Below, in pieces: positions 24,871 through 34,535 of a stretch of 64,000 nt of DNA (position 1 is its first letter; each line of letters opens with the position of its first letter). Below the pieces are notes generated by a model. It was not told the origin of the DNA. It did no database searches and worked only from the letters and a program-made list of their open reading frames with translations. Source of the stretch: Acidobacteriota bacterium (GTDB lineage: Bacteria > Acidobacteriota > Terriglobia > Terriglobales > Acidobacteriaceae); NCBI GenBank assembly GCA_021792795.1, contig JAJYUB010000006.1, positions 34,698 to 98,697 on the forward strand. Reading direction: 5' to 3'. Made by a program: the position numbers and the translations under genes.

Positions 24871-24881
24871 GTCAGCTTCTC

Positions 24882-25994
24882 CTAAGTCTGAGACCGCGCA
24901 ATCGGAGAACCGGAAGATCGTATGGCACTTAATGTCGCCTCTAGATAACGACGACCCCATTTCTGACACGGCTCCAGATGACAGCCCTCCGACCACTCGT
25001 TCCAGGCATTTACAAATATGATTTGGTCTCCGTCGGAGTTGATCGGTGCGCGTGCAATAACTTCGCGGAGCCAACGTTCGTATTGATCTGGAGTGGCATT
25101 TTTCAATCCGTGGATTTTCTTTTTCAACCGCGATGTATTGTCCCAGCTTGGACACACTCCCGGATACCTCAGGTAGCTGGGCAGTGGCCGAGCCAACGCG
25201 TTCTTTACAAGCTCACTGTAAGGATGGAAGCGGTGATTTGCAGCATTGGGAAAGAATCTTTGTATCGCCCTTGGCAGGAGACGGTGCCGCGTGAGACTGA
25301 ACCTTGGCTGAAACTCGACCGCTGCGTCAAACCCGAGAGGAACAGGATCAGGAGAAATATCATCGAAGTTGCTTTCCACCCGGCATAGATGCAACTCCCC
25401 TATGCCCAGCCTCCGAGCTTCTTCCCGCCATCTATCCGTGGTCTTGAGTGTGTTTGGAATGTTTTGCGACCGGTAGACCAGAAACGTTGGTTTGCCGCCC
25501 ACGCGTATATATCTTGGATCATTAAAGACATGCGCCAGCCATCGAATGTGGTTCACGTCATCTTCGTCACTGTAGACCTGCTCCATCAGCAAATGCTTCT
25601 CGTTGCCGTCCCACACTCTTGTCCAATTCTCATTGGCCCAACAAAGGCAAAATGGAAAATCAGGAGTTCCCAACCGAAGAATCTCGTTGACCGGCCGCTC
25701 CAACAAGCGCATACCGTTGAACCAGTAATGGTAATAGCAGAATCCGTAGATGCCGTATTCGGAAGCAAGCGCCGCCTGGGCTTCTCGCGCCTCGGGTAGG
25801 CGAAGGTCGTAAAAGCCTAGGTCCGCCGGTAAATGTGGCTGATAATGCCCGCGAAACCGCGGGCGCGCCTTGACTACATTGGTCCACTCCGTGAAGCCCT
25901 TGCCCCACCACTCGTCGTTATACGGCGTGGGATAGAACTGCGGCAGGTGGAATGCAATTGCACGAACCGGCGTCTCTTTTGGGGTCTGCATCAT
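24882..25994 (-). CDS. WbsX-like (GH99-like) glycan biosynthesis protein
   Basis: A 370-residue protein of the Glyco_tran_WbsX group, found in O-antigen and capsule clusters and distantly related to GH99 enzymes. Recognisable parts are AFHLPQFYPTPYNDEWWGKGFTEW (quoted here in two parts: AFHLPQFYPTPYN and WWGKGFTEWTNV), YGFCYYHYWFNG, CWANENWTRVWDG and the C-terminal FVNAWNEWSEGCHLEP. These regions hold the conserved acidic residues of the family. It may act as a glycosyltransferase or a glycan-processing hydrolase; the direction of the reaction is not settled. It lies 15 bases after the GT9 stop and 11 bases before the methyltransferase start. Confidence 0.82.
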   Translation of the reverse strand: MMQTPKETPVRAIAFHLPQFYPTPYNDEWWGKGFTEWTNVVKARPRFRGHYQPHLPADLGFYDLRLPEAREAQAALASEYGIYGFCYYHYWFNGMRLLERPVNEILRLGTPDFPFCLCWANENWTRVWDGNEKHLLMEQVYSDEDDVNHIRWLAHVFNDPRYIRVGGKPTFLVYRSQNIPNTLKTTDRWREEARRLGIGELHLCRVESNFDDISPDPVPLGFDAAVEFQPRFSLTRHRLLPRAIQRFFPNAANHRFHPYSELVKNALARPLPSYLRYPGVCPSWDNTSRLKKKIHGLKNATPDQYERWLREVIARAPINSDGDQIIFVNAWNEWSEGCHLEPCQKWGRRYLEATLSAIRSSGSPIARSQT

Positions 25995-26009
25995 GAACTA
26001 TGGTCCTGT

Positions 26010-27365
26010 TTAGGTACTGGCCTGCGATACAAGCGAATTGGATTGGATGGGCATTAGTTTCTCTATTTCCTTGATTACTGTTTCTGTACTTACCCCCAAA
26101 ATGCAGTGCGCCGTCGCACCTTCACACATGCTTCTGCATGGCGAGGCGGGAAACTCCGGCTGAACGACCGTAAATTTTGGGCCGACAGGCCGCACCCGCG
26201 ATGGAGAGCTTTGACATTCTTCTTTAAGTGATGCCGGAACCAAGCTCACAATAATAGACGGTAAACCCAATCCCGCCGCAATGTGTCCTGGGCCCGAGTC
26301 GTTCCCAATAAAGAGGGATGCACGACTGAGGATCGCCATCGTTTCTTCCAAACTCGTCTTTCCTATGATCGAAAGCGCTGCGTTGCGTGTCAGCTTTTCA
26401 ATGTCCGTTCCCATTTTCCGTTCAGATGGTGACCCGATAACTAAGCAGTTGACCGAGTATTTATTTCCGACAAACTCAACTATTTCAGAGTATCTTTCCA
26501 GTGGCCACCATCTGCGTGGGTGACTGGCCCCCGGCGCCATTACCGCGTATGGCAGGTCCGCGTTTATATGGAGTCTGTCGCATAACTCCTGGAAATCGAC
26601 AGTTTGCGCAATTCTGGACAATGCCATGATGGGTCTTGCTGCCGCGGATGTTTCGTCGATAGATTTGACCAAACCAACAGCAGGAAGCAATCGGAGCTGT
26701 CGAACAGCATCCGGAAGGCCATGCCCACCTTGGACCGCAATTGTCATCAGCTTCTTTGTTCCCGGAAAATCGTCCGTTATATTGAATTCCTCATCGGGGT
26801 CTTGGCCACAGCGAACTGGCGCGTTTGTCAGATAGGCCAGATAGGAGGAAAGGCAAGGATCTTTCCCCCAGCGTGGAAGCAGACAAATATCGTAGTCCTT
26901 TTCGTAAAGAGCACGTCTTGCATAACCGATCACGTTCCAAAGAAATTTGGATAGAGATAATGATGGTATTTTTGCGGGCCCTACATCAACACCATGTACC
27001 TGAGCTATGTACGGAACGGAACGCAAGAAAGGTGCGACCTGCGCCGCTACAGCGATCTCTATCTCCACCCCAGGGTCGGTATCGTGGATCATGTCCACCA
27101 TAGGCAGCATCATTACAGTGTCGCCTACATGTTTGCTCAATCCTATTATGAGGACCCTTCTTATTGGGTTGTTCAGGGCTGCCTTGAACTCAGGGATAAG
27201 GCGGAGTTTTCTTAACACAGATGCATAAAAGGCGAATGCGGCCGGGCGCAGAAACACTTTCAGAGTGTATTCAATCAAGAACCCGATCCGCGATCTTATA
27301 GACACCATGCAATTGCCCCAAGCAGAATGTCGATGAAATAACAGGTTGGATGCAGATTTACTCAT
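26010..27365 (-). CDS. Family 9 glycosyltransferase (heptosyltransferase-like)
   Basis: A 451-residue GT-B enzyme. The N-terminal domain begins at VLIIGLSKHVGDTVMMLPM (about 70-88), the acceptor-side motif with the catalytic aspartate. The C-terminal domain has APGASHPRRWWPLERYSEI and FIGNDSGPGHIAAGLGLP, which bind the nucleotide sugar. A hydrophobic segment of about 25 residues (30-55) precedes the catalytic part and may anchor it to the membrane. The ATG at 27365 overlaps the flippase stop in ATGA; an ATG at 27308 is an alternative. It could act on a heptose or another LPS core sugar. Confidence 0.85.
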   Translation of the reverse strand: MSKSASNLLFHRHSAWGNCMVSIRSRIGFLIEYTLKVFLRPAAFAFYASVLRKLRLIPEFKAALNNPIRRVLIIGLSKHVGDTVMMLPMVDMIHDTDPGVEIEIAVAAQVAPFLRSVPYIAQVHGVDVGPAKIPSLSLSKFLWNVIGYARRALYEKDYDICLLPRWGKDPCLSSYLAYLTNAPVRCGQDPDEEFNITDDFPGTKKLMTIAVQGGHGLPDAVRQLRLLPAVGLVKSIDETSAAARPIMALSRIAQTVDFQELCDRLHINADLPYAVMAPGASHPRRWWPLERYSEIVEFVGNKYSVNCLVIGSPSERKMGTDIEKLTRNAALSIIGKTSLEETMAILSRASLFIGNDSGPGHIAAGLGLPSIIVSLVPASLKEECQSSPSRVRPVGPKFTVVQPEFPASPCRSMCEGATAHCILGVSTETVIKEIEKLMPIQSNSLVSQAST

Positions 27366-28768
27366 TCCAATTTCGATTCCAGCGCAGGCAGAAGTTCTTG
27401 GTTTTTAGATGCATGCTGGCGAGACTCGTCCGATTTCAGGTTCCTTAGGACATCGATTGTTTTCCATGTCTGCGGTCCTATCAATACCAGAACGTATGAA
27501 ACAATCGTGCCTAGAATAACGCCTATGGCTCCAATTCGTTGCACCAGAAGAATCGACAAAAACAGATTCACGGCTGCCGCAACCAAGGAAAGCCAGGTTT
27601 GCAAGCGAATCTCATTCGCCGCAACCAGAACGGTGGCCTCATTGTTCATCATGGTGCTGATGAGTGTCCACACGCACATGGCAATCAACAGCCCCTCCGA
27701 CGGTACAGCCTCAGGACTGGCCCAAATACGAATAAAAGACTTTCCAAAAAGCAGGAAGACCAAGCAAAATGCCGATGCAAACAGCATTGTGGCCCACATG
27801 GTCTGGCGGTAGGTTGACCTGACCCAGGTTGCGTCTCCGCGTACGATGGCTTCCGAGTATGCGGGCCAAAGCGCCGGCATCAGCAGGGTTTGCAATATGG
27901 CCGCGTAGCCTACGAGCCTCCACGTAACATTGTAGGGAGTCACCTGGCTTGGCCCCATGAAGTGGGCGATGACAAGATTGTCGGAATTGAAGACAATGAG
28001 CCCTGATATCTGGAGAAGGAACATCATTCCTCCGAAGCTTAACATCTGTTTCGCAGTGGCAATATGCACCTTGCTCAGGTTCGGTAAGAGCCACGGCATA
28101 TGCGAAAAAAATAGCCAAAACATGCAAATCATGCTGCTAAACAGAAGAGATCCAGAATATGCCAATACAAGCACCACGAGGCCGCCGCGGAAATATGTCG
28201 TCGCGACAATTGCTAGAAGGCTTAATACAGCGCCAGCCGCTGAAAAGTAGTTGGCGATCTGGAGTTGCTGATATCCGCCCAATATTCTGTTAATAAGGTT
28301 GACAGGTAGTCCCAAAAGAAATAATACATATGCCACGCCAACTGCATCGCGTGATTGCCTGATTGCAAATGGGTCGTGGATATTGAATATGGAGCCAAAA
28401 CTGAGAACATGCCAAAGCGGGTACCCTATTCCTCCTAAAAATAATGCCAGAGCAAACATCATCCAGAAGGCGCTGGCTGTATAAAGGCCGGCTAATTGTT
28501 TTGAGCCCAGAGCATAGGCCTCTGAAATTGAATTCGTCAGGGTATTTCCAATGCCAATATCCATGACAGCCAGCATGGCAAGGGTGGTGCCGATGGTCAC
28601 CCACACACCGTACATTTCAGCGCCCAAGTATCGCACCGTCAACGGAATCGAGATCGCGCTCACCGCTATTGAAATCCCTCTGCTGACAATGGAAGAGACC
28701 GTGGCCACAGCCACACGTCCGAGGCGACTATTTTGCGTCAGTACCGGGAGCCTAGCGAATAAATTCAA
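27362..28768 (-). CDS. Wzx-type polysaccharide flippase (MATE/MOP superfamily)
   Basis: A 468-residue membrane protein with about 12 to 14 membrane segments. It has the polysaccharide-exporter N terminus (SRGISIAVSAISIPLTVRYLG followed by EMYGVWVTIGT) typical of O-antigen translocases that flip lipid-linked repeat units. The start is a TTG at 28768 (AAGG 8-9 bases upstream), as no ATG fits. It is the first gene of the operon. The cluster is visibly richer in A and T than the flanks. No Wzy polymerase or initiating transferase is seen here. Confidence 0.85.
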   Translation of the reverse strand: MNLFARLPVLTQNSRLGRVAVATVSSIVSRGISIAVSAISIPLTVRYLGAEMYGVWVTIGTTLAMLAVMDIGIGNTLTNSISEAYALGSKQLAGLYTASAFWMMFALALFLGGIGYPLWHVLSFGSIFNIHDPFAIRQSRDAVGVAYVLFLLGLPVNLINRILGGYQQLQIANYFSAAGAVLSLLAIVATTYFRGGLVVLVLAYSGSLLFSSMICMFWLFFSHMPWLLPNLSKVHIATAKQMLSFGGMMFLLQISGLIVFNSDNLVIAHFMGPSQVTPYNVTWRLVGYAAILQTLLMPALWPAYSEAIVRGDATWVRSTYRQTMWATMLFASAFCLVFLLFGKSFIRIWASPEAVPSEGLLIAMCVWTLISTMMNNEATVLVAANEIRLQTWLSLVAAAVNLFLSILLVQRIGAIGVILGTIVSYVLVLIGPQTWKTIDVLRNLKSDESRQHASKNQELLPALESKLE

Positions 28769-28918
28769 TCTCTATACCTTGTTCTCATGCTTATGAGGAT
28801 GCCACGCGACTAGTTGAAAGTGGGGTGCGGCGGTTGGGTTGATGATACTACGCTGTAACTTGCCCGTTGGCCAGATGCGCGTCGCTGACAGCAAAGCTGG
28901 TTGGGTTGGAACATGGCT

Positions 28919-29806
28919 TCAGTCTCGCAGGTTCGCGGGGGCTGAGGTGACTTGTGAGAGCGTCTTGAAGTCGTCATCGGGGAGCTTGAGACTCGCGGCG
29001 GCAACATTCTCCTCCAGGTGCGCGACGGAGGACGTTCCGGGAATGGGAGCCATGACGGGAGAGCGATGCAGCAGCCATGCCAAAGCGACCTGCAACGGGG
29101 ACGCACCGAGTTTGTTGGCGACTTGTTGTAGCGCGTCGTTGGCCTGGCGGTTCTGTCCGAGCGGGGCCCACGGTACGAAAGCGATTCCATGCTGCTCGCA
29201 GTAGTTGAGGAGGTAGTCCCATTCGCGGTCGGCGAAACCGTAGCGATTTTGGACGGCGACGATGGGGACGATTTTCTGTGCCCGCTGCAGATGCTCCAAA
29301 GTAACGTTGGAGAGCGCGACGTGGCGGATCTTTCCCTGCTCACGCATCTGGGCCAAAGCGCCGACGGAGGCGTCAAACGAGACGGCCATGTCTGGAACAT
29401 GCAGATAATACACGTCAATATGGTCGAGGCGCAGGCGTTGCAGGCTGCCTTCGACGGCCTCCTGCAGATGTTTTGGGCTGGCATTATGAATCCACTGGCC
29501 GGGGCCGACGCGCTCCCATCCGCCTTTGGTGGCGATGACCAGACCGCGTGGATAGGGAGATAACGCCTCTGCAATCAGCGATTCAGAGATGCCGGGGCCG
29601 TAGGAATCGGCGGTATCGATGAAGTTGACACCGAGTTCCACGGCGCGCCGCAGGGTCGCGAGGGCGGCATTGCGGTCGGCGGGGGGACCCCAGATCCCTT
29701 TGCCGGTCAGTCGCATAGCGCCATACCCGATGCGGTGGACGGGAATATCTCCTAGTAGAACGGTCCCGGCGGCTGCGGCCAAGGGGGTCTCTGTTTTCTG
29801 CGCCAT
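28919..29806 (-). CDS. Aldo/keto reductase
   Basis: A 295-residue NADPH-dependent oxidoreductase with a TIM-barrel fold. The start region HRIGYGAMRLTG is followed by FIDTADSYGPGISESLIAEAL (the catalytic aspartate and tyrosine lie in DTADSYG), the catalytic lysine in VIATKGGWE, and the histidine in DVYYLHVPD. The C-terminal cofactor region PIPGTSSVAHLEEN is intact. The start at 29806 has AAGGAG 10-11 bases upstream rather than the ATG at 29863. It is divergent from the VWA operon, and its upstream region shares the 104-bp gap with that promoter. Substrate unknown. Confidence 0.92.
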   Translation of the reverse strand: MAQKTETPLAAAAGTVLLGDIPVHRIGYGAMRLTGKGIWGPPADRNAALATLRRAVELGVNFIDTADSYGPGISESLIAEALSPYPRGLVIATKGGWERVGPGQWIHNASPKHLQEAVEGSLQRLRLDHIDVYYLHVPDMAVSFDASVGALAQMREQGKIRHVALSNVTLEHLQRAQKIVPIVAVQNRYGFADREWDYLLNYCEQHGIAFVPWAPLGQNRQANDALQQVANKLGASPLQVALAWLLHRSPVMAPIPGTSSVAHLEENVAAASLKLPDDDFKTLSQVTSAPANLRD

Positions 29807-29829
29807 GCGATCCAAACTCCTTTGTCTGG

Positions 29830-29857
29830 TTGACATTATGTCTGAAACTGCTATACT
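29830..29857 (+). promoter_or_regulatory. Near-consensus sigma70-type promoter of the VWA-tubulin operon
   Basis: TTGACA at 29830-29835 and TATACT at 29852-29857 are separated by 16 bases, one mismatch from the consensus in the -10 box. The predicted transcript would start near 29864 and have a leader of about 47 bases before the ATG at 29911. No comparable site is visible between the following two genes, so the three genes probably share this promoter. Confidence 0.7.
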
Positions 29858-29910
29858 TGCCAAACCTAACTTAACCCGAACTACTTGTTCAACGGACCTT
29901 CAAATCCCCC

Positions 29911-31854
29911 ATGCGAAGCCGTACGATCGAGTTATCTTTTGCCGCGCTTGTTTTGATGCCGTTTTTGCTTGTGCCTGGTGCCTGGGCAACGCAGAAGCAA
30001 CGGACCATCATCATTGCTCTGGATCAATCCGGTAGCATGGTGCGAAGCGACCCCGCCAAGCTCCGAGTGGAAGCCGCCGGACTGCTGGCCGCGACTGAAA
30101 ACCCCAATGATCAAGTAGGCATCATCGCATTCGGCAACACCACGCGTTGGCTGCAGCAGCCAATTGCGCGCGACCGGTTCGACTTTTCGCTGTTGGACAA
30201 AATTGGGGCCTCGGACGCCCACACGACCTTCTCGCCAGTTCTCAGCGCGGTTGAAGACTACCTAATCGGGCAGCCTTCATCTTTCTTTCAGGATAACGAC
30301 ATTTCCCTGGTGCTGCTGACGGATGGCCGCAGCGATCCCGCCGACAAGCTGGCCGATGCCGACCGCTTGCGGGCGCTTTCGATTGCCAGCGAGAATGCGT
30401 GGCGGCTGAAGGTCTACACCATCGGCCTGGGAAACGATCTCGATCTTGACTTTCTCGATCGCCTAGCGCGCGCAACCAATGGATTTTCGATCCAGGCTGC
30501 GTCGGCGGGCGACCTTCCCGAGGCATTTCTTCGTGTCGCGGCGCGGGCGGCGGCGCTCCCCGTTTATGTTCGCAGTTCCTCTGCGCAAAATCTGATGTGG
30601 ACTGGAACACCCGACCGCGTCGTCGTCGTCTTTACCGGCGAGCATGCGGATTCGTTGCAATTGCAAGGTCGCGTGCTGTACCGCTCGACAAATGTGGCTG
30701 TTGCCGAGGAAGACCCCGCAGCGGGCAGCGCCAAGCTGGCATGGTCTGGACGCGGGCTCGCTTTCCTCTGCGTACAGGAGCCGCTGCGGCTGTCGCCGGA
30801 AGGCGAGTTTCCGTCGGCAATGCTGACCGATGCTTCGCGCCCGTTGACGCTCACCCTCGAAAGCTCGCATGGTCCGATGAAGAGCGCCTTTTTTCTGCAG
30901 AGTGCAAAAGCCCATTTGCAACTGGCGGGCCGAGACAGCGAAACGGTGCCGCTGAACCAACAGGCGGACCCAAGCCGTTTTGCAGGCGAGATGGAAGTGC
31001 GCAGCGCCGGCGCCTTCCGGGCGCGGGCCTACTTGGATTCTCCGTATGGCGGGGTAGAAACTTTCCTGGGCGACCTAACATCTGTGGTGATGCCAGTCGC
31101 GATCCCGCAGCAGGTGTCAGTGGGAGTCTTCGATCCGCTGCCCCGGACATGGTTCCAGAAGAAGCTGGCGATCCAATCGTTGCTGCCGGTGGGCACGGTG
31201 AATCTTCAGTTCTCGCAGCAACCCATGGCAAACGGATTGGCGGACCGAATGCCCGACAGTCTGCAAGTTGCACCTGGACAGGGCTCGCAATTCAAGATGA
31301 TGCTCGGCGGCGATCCGGGCCATGTACAGGTGGTGGACTACTCCGCGACGTGGAGTGACGGGGAAACACAAGTCACGCGCCACGGCGCATTGCGGGTTGT
31401 CACGCGTCGGATGTCGGCGGCGGAACTGGTCCGGACGAAATGGCCGTGGGCGGCGCTCGCACTGCTGGCGATCTGCGCGCTGGGCAGCGCAGTGTGGAGT
31501 TTCTGGCCTCGCCCGCTGCAGGCCGATTTGATTGTGCGACAGAACGGCACCCAGGTGCTGCGGCTGCGGCTCCCGTCGCAATTGCGTACGCGAATGCTGC
31601 ATGTTTCCGAGGGCCAGGAAGGCGTCAGTTCCGGACCGGGCCGCGCCGTCATCGCCGGCCCGCAATCGCGAGAATTGCTTTCGCTTCAAAGTACGCGCAG
31701 GCATGGCAGGTGGACCATCGTAGCTCGTCCACGCGCTGCCCATGCCCCGGCGCCGCAGGTCCACAAGTCGGCGGAGATCGATTTGCGGGCCATCCATGTT
31801 CCCGTTTTTGCCACTGAAGACGGAACCATTCAGATCAACGTGTTGTACAGCTAG
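29911..31854 (+). CDS. Membrane-anchored von Willebrand factor A (VWA) domain protein
   Basis: A 647-residue protein. A signal segment (about 7-26) precedes a VWA domain (about 32-215) with an intact MIDAS metal site: D38-x-S40-x-S42 in DQSGSM, a threonine in DAHTTFSP, and D138 in LLTDGRSD. A long beta-rich region (about 220-500) follows. A second membrane segment (about 511-531, WPWAALALLAICALGSAV) and a C-terminal tail of about 115 residues complete it. With a cleaved signal, the VWA part would be outside the inner membrane and the tail inside. It is first in an operon with a tubulin-like protein and a third membrane protein. The combination recalls the FtsZl-1 systems, in which a VWA protein accompanies the tubulin homologue. 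Confidence 0.85.
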   Translation: MRSRTIELSFAALVLMPFLLVPGAWATQKQRTIIIALDQSGSMVRSDPAKLRVEAAGLLAATENPNDQVGIIAFGNTTRWLQQPIARDRFDFSLLDKIGASDAHTTFSPVLSAVEDYLIGQPSSFFQDNDISLVLLTDGRSDPADKLADADRLRALSIASENAWRLKVYTIGLGNDLDLDFLDRLARATNGFSIQAASAGDLPEAFLRVAARAAALPVYVRSSSAQNLMWTGTPDRVVVVFTGEHADSLQLQGRVLYRSTNVAVAEEDPAAGSAKLAWSGRGLAFLCVQEPLRLSPEGEFPSAMLTDASRPLTLTLESSHGPMKSAFFLQSAKAHLQLAGRDSETVPLNQQADPSRFAGEMEVRSAGAFRARAYLDSPYGGVETFLGDLTSVVMPVAIPQQVSVGVFDPLPRTWFQKKLAIQSLLPVGTVNLQFSQQPMANGLADRMPDSLQVAPGQGSQFKMMLGGDPGHVQVVDYSATWSDGETQVTRHGALRVVTRRMSAAELVRTKWPWAALALLAICALGSAVWSFWPRPLQADLIVRQNGTQVLRLRLPSQLRTRMLHVSEGQEGVSSGPGRAVIAGPQSRELLSLQSTRRHGRWTIVARPRAAHAPAPQVHKSAEIDLRAIHVPVFATEDGTIQINVLYS

Positions 31855-31876
31855 ACCGACGAAGAGAAGGTGCGCC

Positions 31877-34534
31877 ATGCTTCACCGTACATTGCTGATC
31901 GGACTTGGTGGGACCGGAATCGACTTGCTGCGGAAGTTCAAGACCCACTATGGCAAGTATTACGACAAGGAACAGAAATACATCCAGATTCTGGGGATTG
32001 ACACAACCAATCAGCGCACGGACAGTTCCGATCCGTTTCTTGAGAACCATGAATTTCTGCACCTGGGCAATCCGGTCATCACGTCGGCCAACGTGATGCA
32101 GTTTCGCAAGCGGAACCAGTTTCGCTGGCTACCCGACGATCTACCGGCGTTTTCCGTCGCGACGGGCGCCGGGATGCGGAGATTGGTCGGCCATGTCGCC
32201 TATTTCTGGCGCGGCGCCGATATTGCCGCGCATATTGAACGGGCCATGCACACCTTGAACCATGCGGAAGTCAGCGGTGAGTTTGCCAATGTGGTGGACG
32301 GAGCCCAGACACGCGTTTTCATTATCAGTTCCGTGTGCGGCGGCACCGGCACCGGCATGTTTTTGGACATTGCTTTTCTGGTGAATCATCTGTTTACCCG
32401 GCACAACTATGAAACGGTCCGATTCGGCATGTTGTTTCTGCCGTCGACGTTTCGACAGCTTGGCCAAAGCGCGCAATTCGCAACACTTGAAGCCAATGGA
32501 TACGCGGCCCTGCAGGAGCTGAATTACTACATGGCCGATTCATTTTCTCAAACCACGCTTGCCTCCCCGGCGGACCAGGTATCCGGCGAAATTCCCATCT
32601 GTCCCAGTCCGTTCGACATGTGTTTTATGTTGGGCGGCACGGACGAGATTGGCAGGCAGTTGTCTTCGTCGGAGGACCTGTATCAGCGGACGGCGGAGTT
32701 TCTATTTTCGGCGGTCGCGATTCCACAGATTCAGGAACACATTGTCGATTACCACGTCACCAACGCGCGCCTAAGCTATGCATCGTTTGGCTCCTTCTCT
32801 GTCCCGCTGCCAAAAGCGCGTTACGTAGAGAAGTATGTTCTCCGCGTCGGACGCGAACTGTTGGAGGACATTTTCGCTCCCATCCAATCTGGATACGATG
32901 CGCGCGCCAAAGATGTCCTGAGCGGTACCAGAATCTCGGAGTTGCGGGACCTTGAATCCATGGCCTCTCTGCGGCAGATTGAAAGCCTGATGCATACCGA
33001 GGTATTTCTCCACGGCGAAGGCGGCGGCCAGCGGCAAACGACCGACAACATCGTCAAGGAATATGAAATCTGGATGAGCATACGGCCGCGGGTGGTACAG
33101 CAGGCCACAGCAGAAATCACCTCCATCGTGGACTGCATCGAACGTGAAATCCTGGGAGAGCGCAAGAGGCAGACCGCGCTGGACAGGGGAGTGCTGGCGA
33201 GCCAGTTTGAAATCTGCAAGACAGTCTTGATTCAGTTGCAACAGGTCCTCGACACGGTTGCGGTGGTCCCCGCCACGTTGACGGAAGCGGAAGTGCTGAA
33301 GACGTATCGCGAAGAAAGATTTCTCGGCGGCAAGTCGGCCAGCGAGCGCATGGCGGGTTTCCGCGAGGAACTTCCGCAGGCTGCGCAGTCGCAAATTGCG
33401 AGCGAACTCCGCGGCCAGGTACGCTCCATGGTCGGCAAGCTGCGCACGCGATTCAGCGACGAAGCGGCAGCCCTGGGAGCGCTGATCGCAAACGCGGATT
33501 TTATCGCCACCGAATTGCAGGGCAAAGCGGAACAGTTTCTTTCCAACCGCCGCGCCGCCTCGCGCAGCGTCAACTTCTCCAACACAGGCATCGGCGCCGC
33601 CAATATACCGCAGGACCAATACCAGTTGGACCGGGTGGGGCTGTTGCAACGCTACCGCGCGAAATTCTCGTTGCAGGATGTGGTGGACGACGCGTGGAAA
33701 TTTCAGGGCGACAACTTCATCGATAAGTTGCATGAAGAGACGTCGCATTATGTGTCCGAGCAGATCACCCGCTCTCAGCTTCTGGACGACGGACTGCTGC
33801 ATAACGGCATGATGCAGGCCTGGTCGAACCTGAACCTTCAGAATGGACCGCGCCGGCACCAGGCCACGACGAACAATCTTTTCGCGCCGCGCGATCCGGA
33901 GTTGCGCAAACAATTACGGCAGGTTTTCGATGAGTGGAAAGGGTCCGAGTCCTCCCCGCTATGTAACATCAGCGATTCCGTCGACGATTCCGTGTTGTCC
34001 TTCATGCGCGTGATCGGGCGGTTCGGTCTGGCCGACATCCACGAGGTGCAGTTGATGCGTCAGGCCTACGAGGCGAAGCGAAAAGACCCGGTAGAAAAAA
34101 TGTTCCTCGATCTTCCGACCCATAAGCGGCGCAGCATTGCCGGGGACGACGAGACTGAAGAGCAGTGCAAATGGTTTGGACTGGCGACCATTCTTGGCCT
34201 GCTTCGGGACTTTGGGCAGGACCTGGAATTCAACGGGAAGCCTCTGCGGACGCAGATTGCCGATCCGGTCGAACGACACTTGCATGCTCGCATGAGGATG
34301 GTCGATCCCGATTTCCAGGAGATCATCGAGAGAAAACGCGACAAAATGATTTTGGATCTGGGAGGAAATCAGGGCTGGGCGCAGTTCATCCACGATCAGG
34401 TGGAAAAATATTACCCGCGCAATGAATATCGCGATCTGGGCGAATATGAGCGGCAGCTATCGGAGGTCCGCGTGGAAATGATGGCGTACCTCCGGTCCCT
34501 CGGCGTGGCGCAATATATGCGGGCGGGAGACTGA
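31877..34534 (+). CDS. Tubulin/FtsZ-like protein (FtsZl-type, tubulin-like domain)
   Basis: An 885-residue protein with a tubulin-like GTP-binding N-terminal domain. It starts LLIGLGGTGIDLLRKF (6-21), equivalent to the first glycine-rich loop of FtsZ, and carries the tubulin signature at SSVCGGTGTGMFLDIA (151-166). The pattern GAGMRRLVG (97-105) is shared with other proteins of this class. A long helical region (about 300-885) with no recognised fold follows and is much larger than in FtsZ. The usual FtsZ catalytic T7 motif could not be identified by eye. The start at 31877 has AGAAGGTG upstream and lies 22 bases after the VWA gene. It is not a cell-division FtsZ; family-level knowledge points to membrane remodelling with the VWA partner. 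Confidence 0.82.
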   Translation: MLHRTLLIGLGGTGIDLLRKFKTHYGKYYDKEQKYIQILGIDTTNQRTDSSDPFLENHEFLHLGNPVITSANVMQFRKRNQFRWLPDDLPAFSVATGAGMRRLVGHVAYFWRGADIAAHIERAMHTLNHAEVSGEFANVVDGAQTRVFIISSVCGGTGTGMFLDIAFLVNHLFTRHNYETVRFGMLFLPSTFRQLGQSAQFATLEANGYAALQELNYYMADSFSQTTLASPADQVSGEIPICPSPFDMCFMLGGTDEIGRQLSSSEDLYQRTAEFLFSAVAIPQIQEHIVDYHVTNARLSYASFGSFSVPLPKARYVEKYVLRVGRELLEDIFAPIQSGYDARAKDVLSGTRISELRDLESMASLRQIESLMHTEVFLHGEGGGQRQTTDNIVKEYEIWMSIRPRVVQQATAEITSIVDCIEREILGERKRQTALDRGVLASQFEICKTVLIQLQQVLDTVAVVPATLTEAEVLKTYREERFLGGKSASERMAGFREELPQAAQSQIASELRGQVRSMVGKLRTRFSDEAAALGALIANADFIATELQGKAEQFLSNRRAASRSVNFSNTGIGAANIPQDQYQLDRVGLLQRYRAKFSLQDVVDDAWKFQGDNFIDKLHEETSHYVSEQITRSQLLDDGLLHNGMMQAWSNLNLQNGPRRHQATTNNLFAPRDPELRKQLRQVFDEWKGSESSPLCNISDSVDDSVLSFMRVIGRFGLADIHEVQLMRQAYEAKRKDPVEKMFLDLPTHKRRSIAGDDETEEQCKWFGLATILGLLRDFGQDLEFNGKPLRTQIADPVERHLHARMRMVDPDFQEIIERKRDKMILDLGGNQGWAQFIHDQVEKYYPRNEYRDLGEYERQLSEVRVEMMAYLRSLGVAQYMRAGD

Positions 34535-34535
34535 A

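Noticed and set aside
31877..34534. Calling the tubulin-like gene ftsZ
   Set aside because: It is about twice the length of FtsZ, lacks the recognisable FtsZ C terminus and T7 motif, and is not near mur/ddl/ftsA genes.
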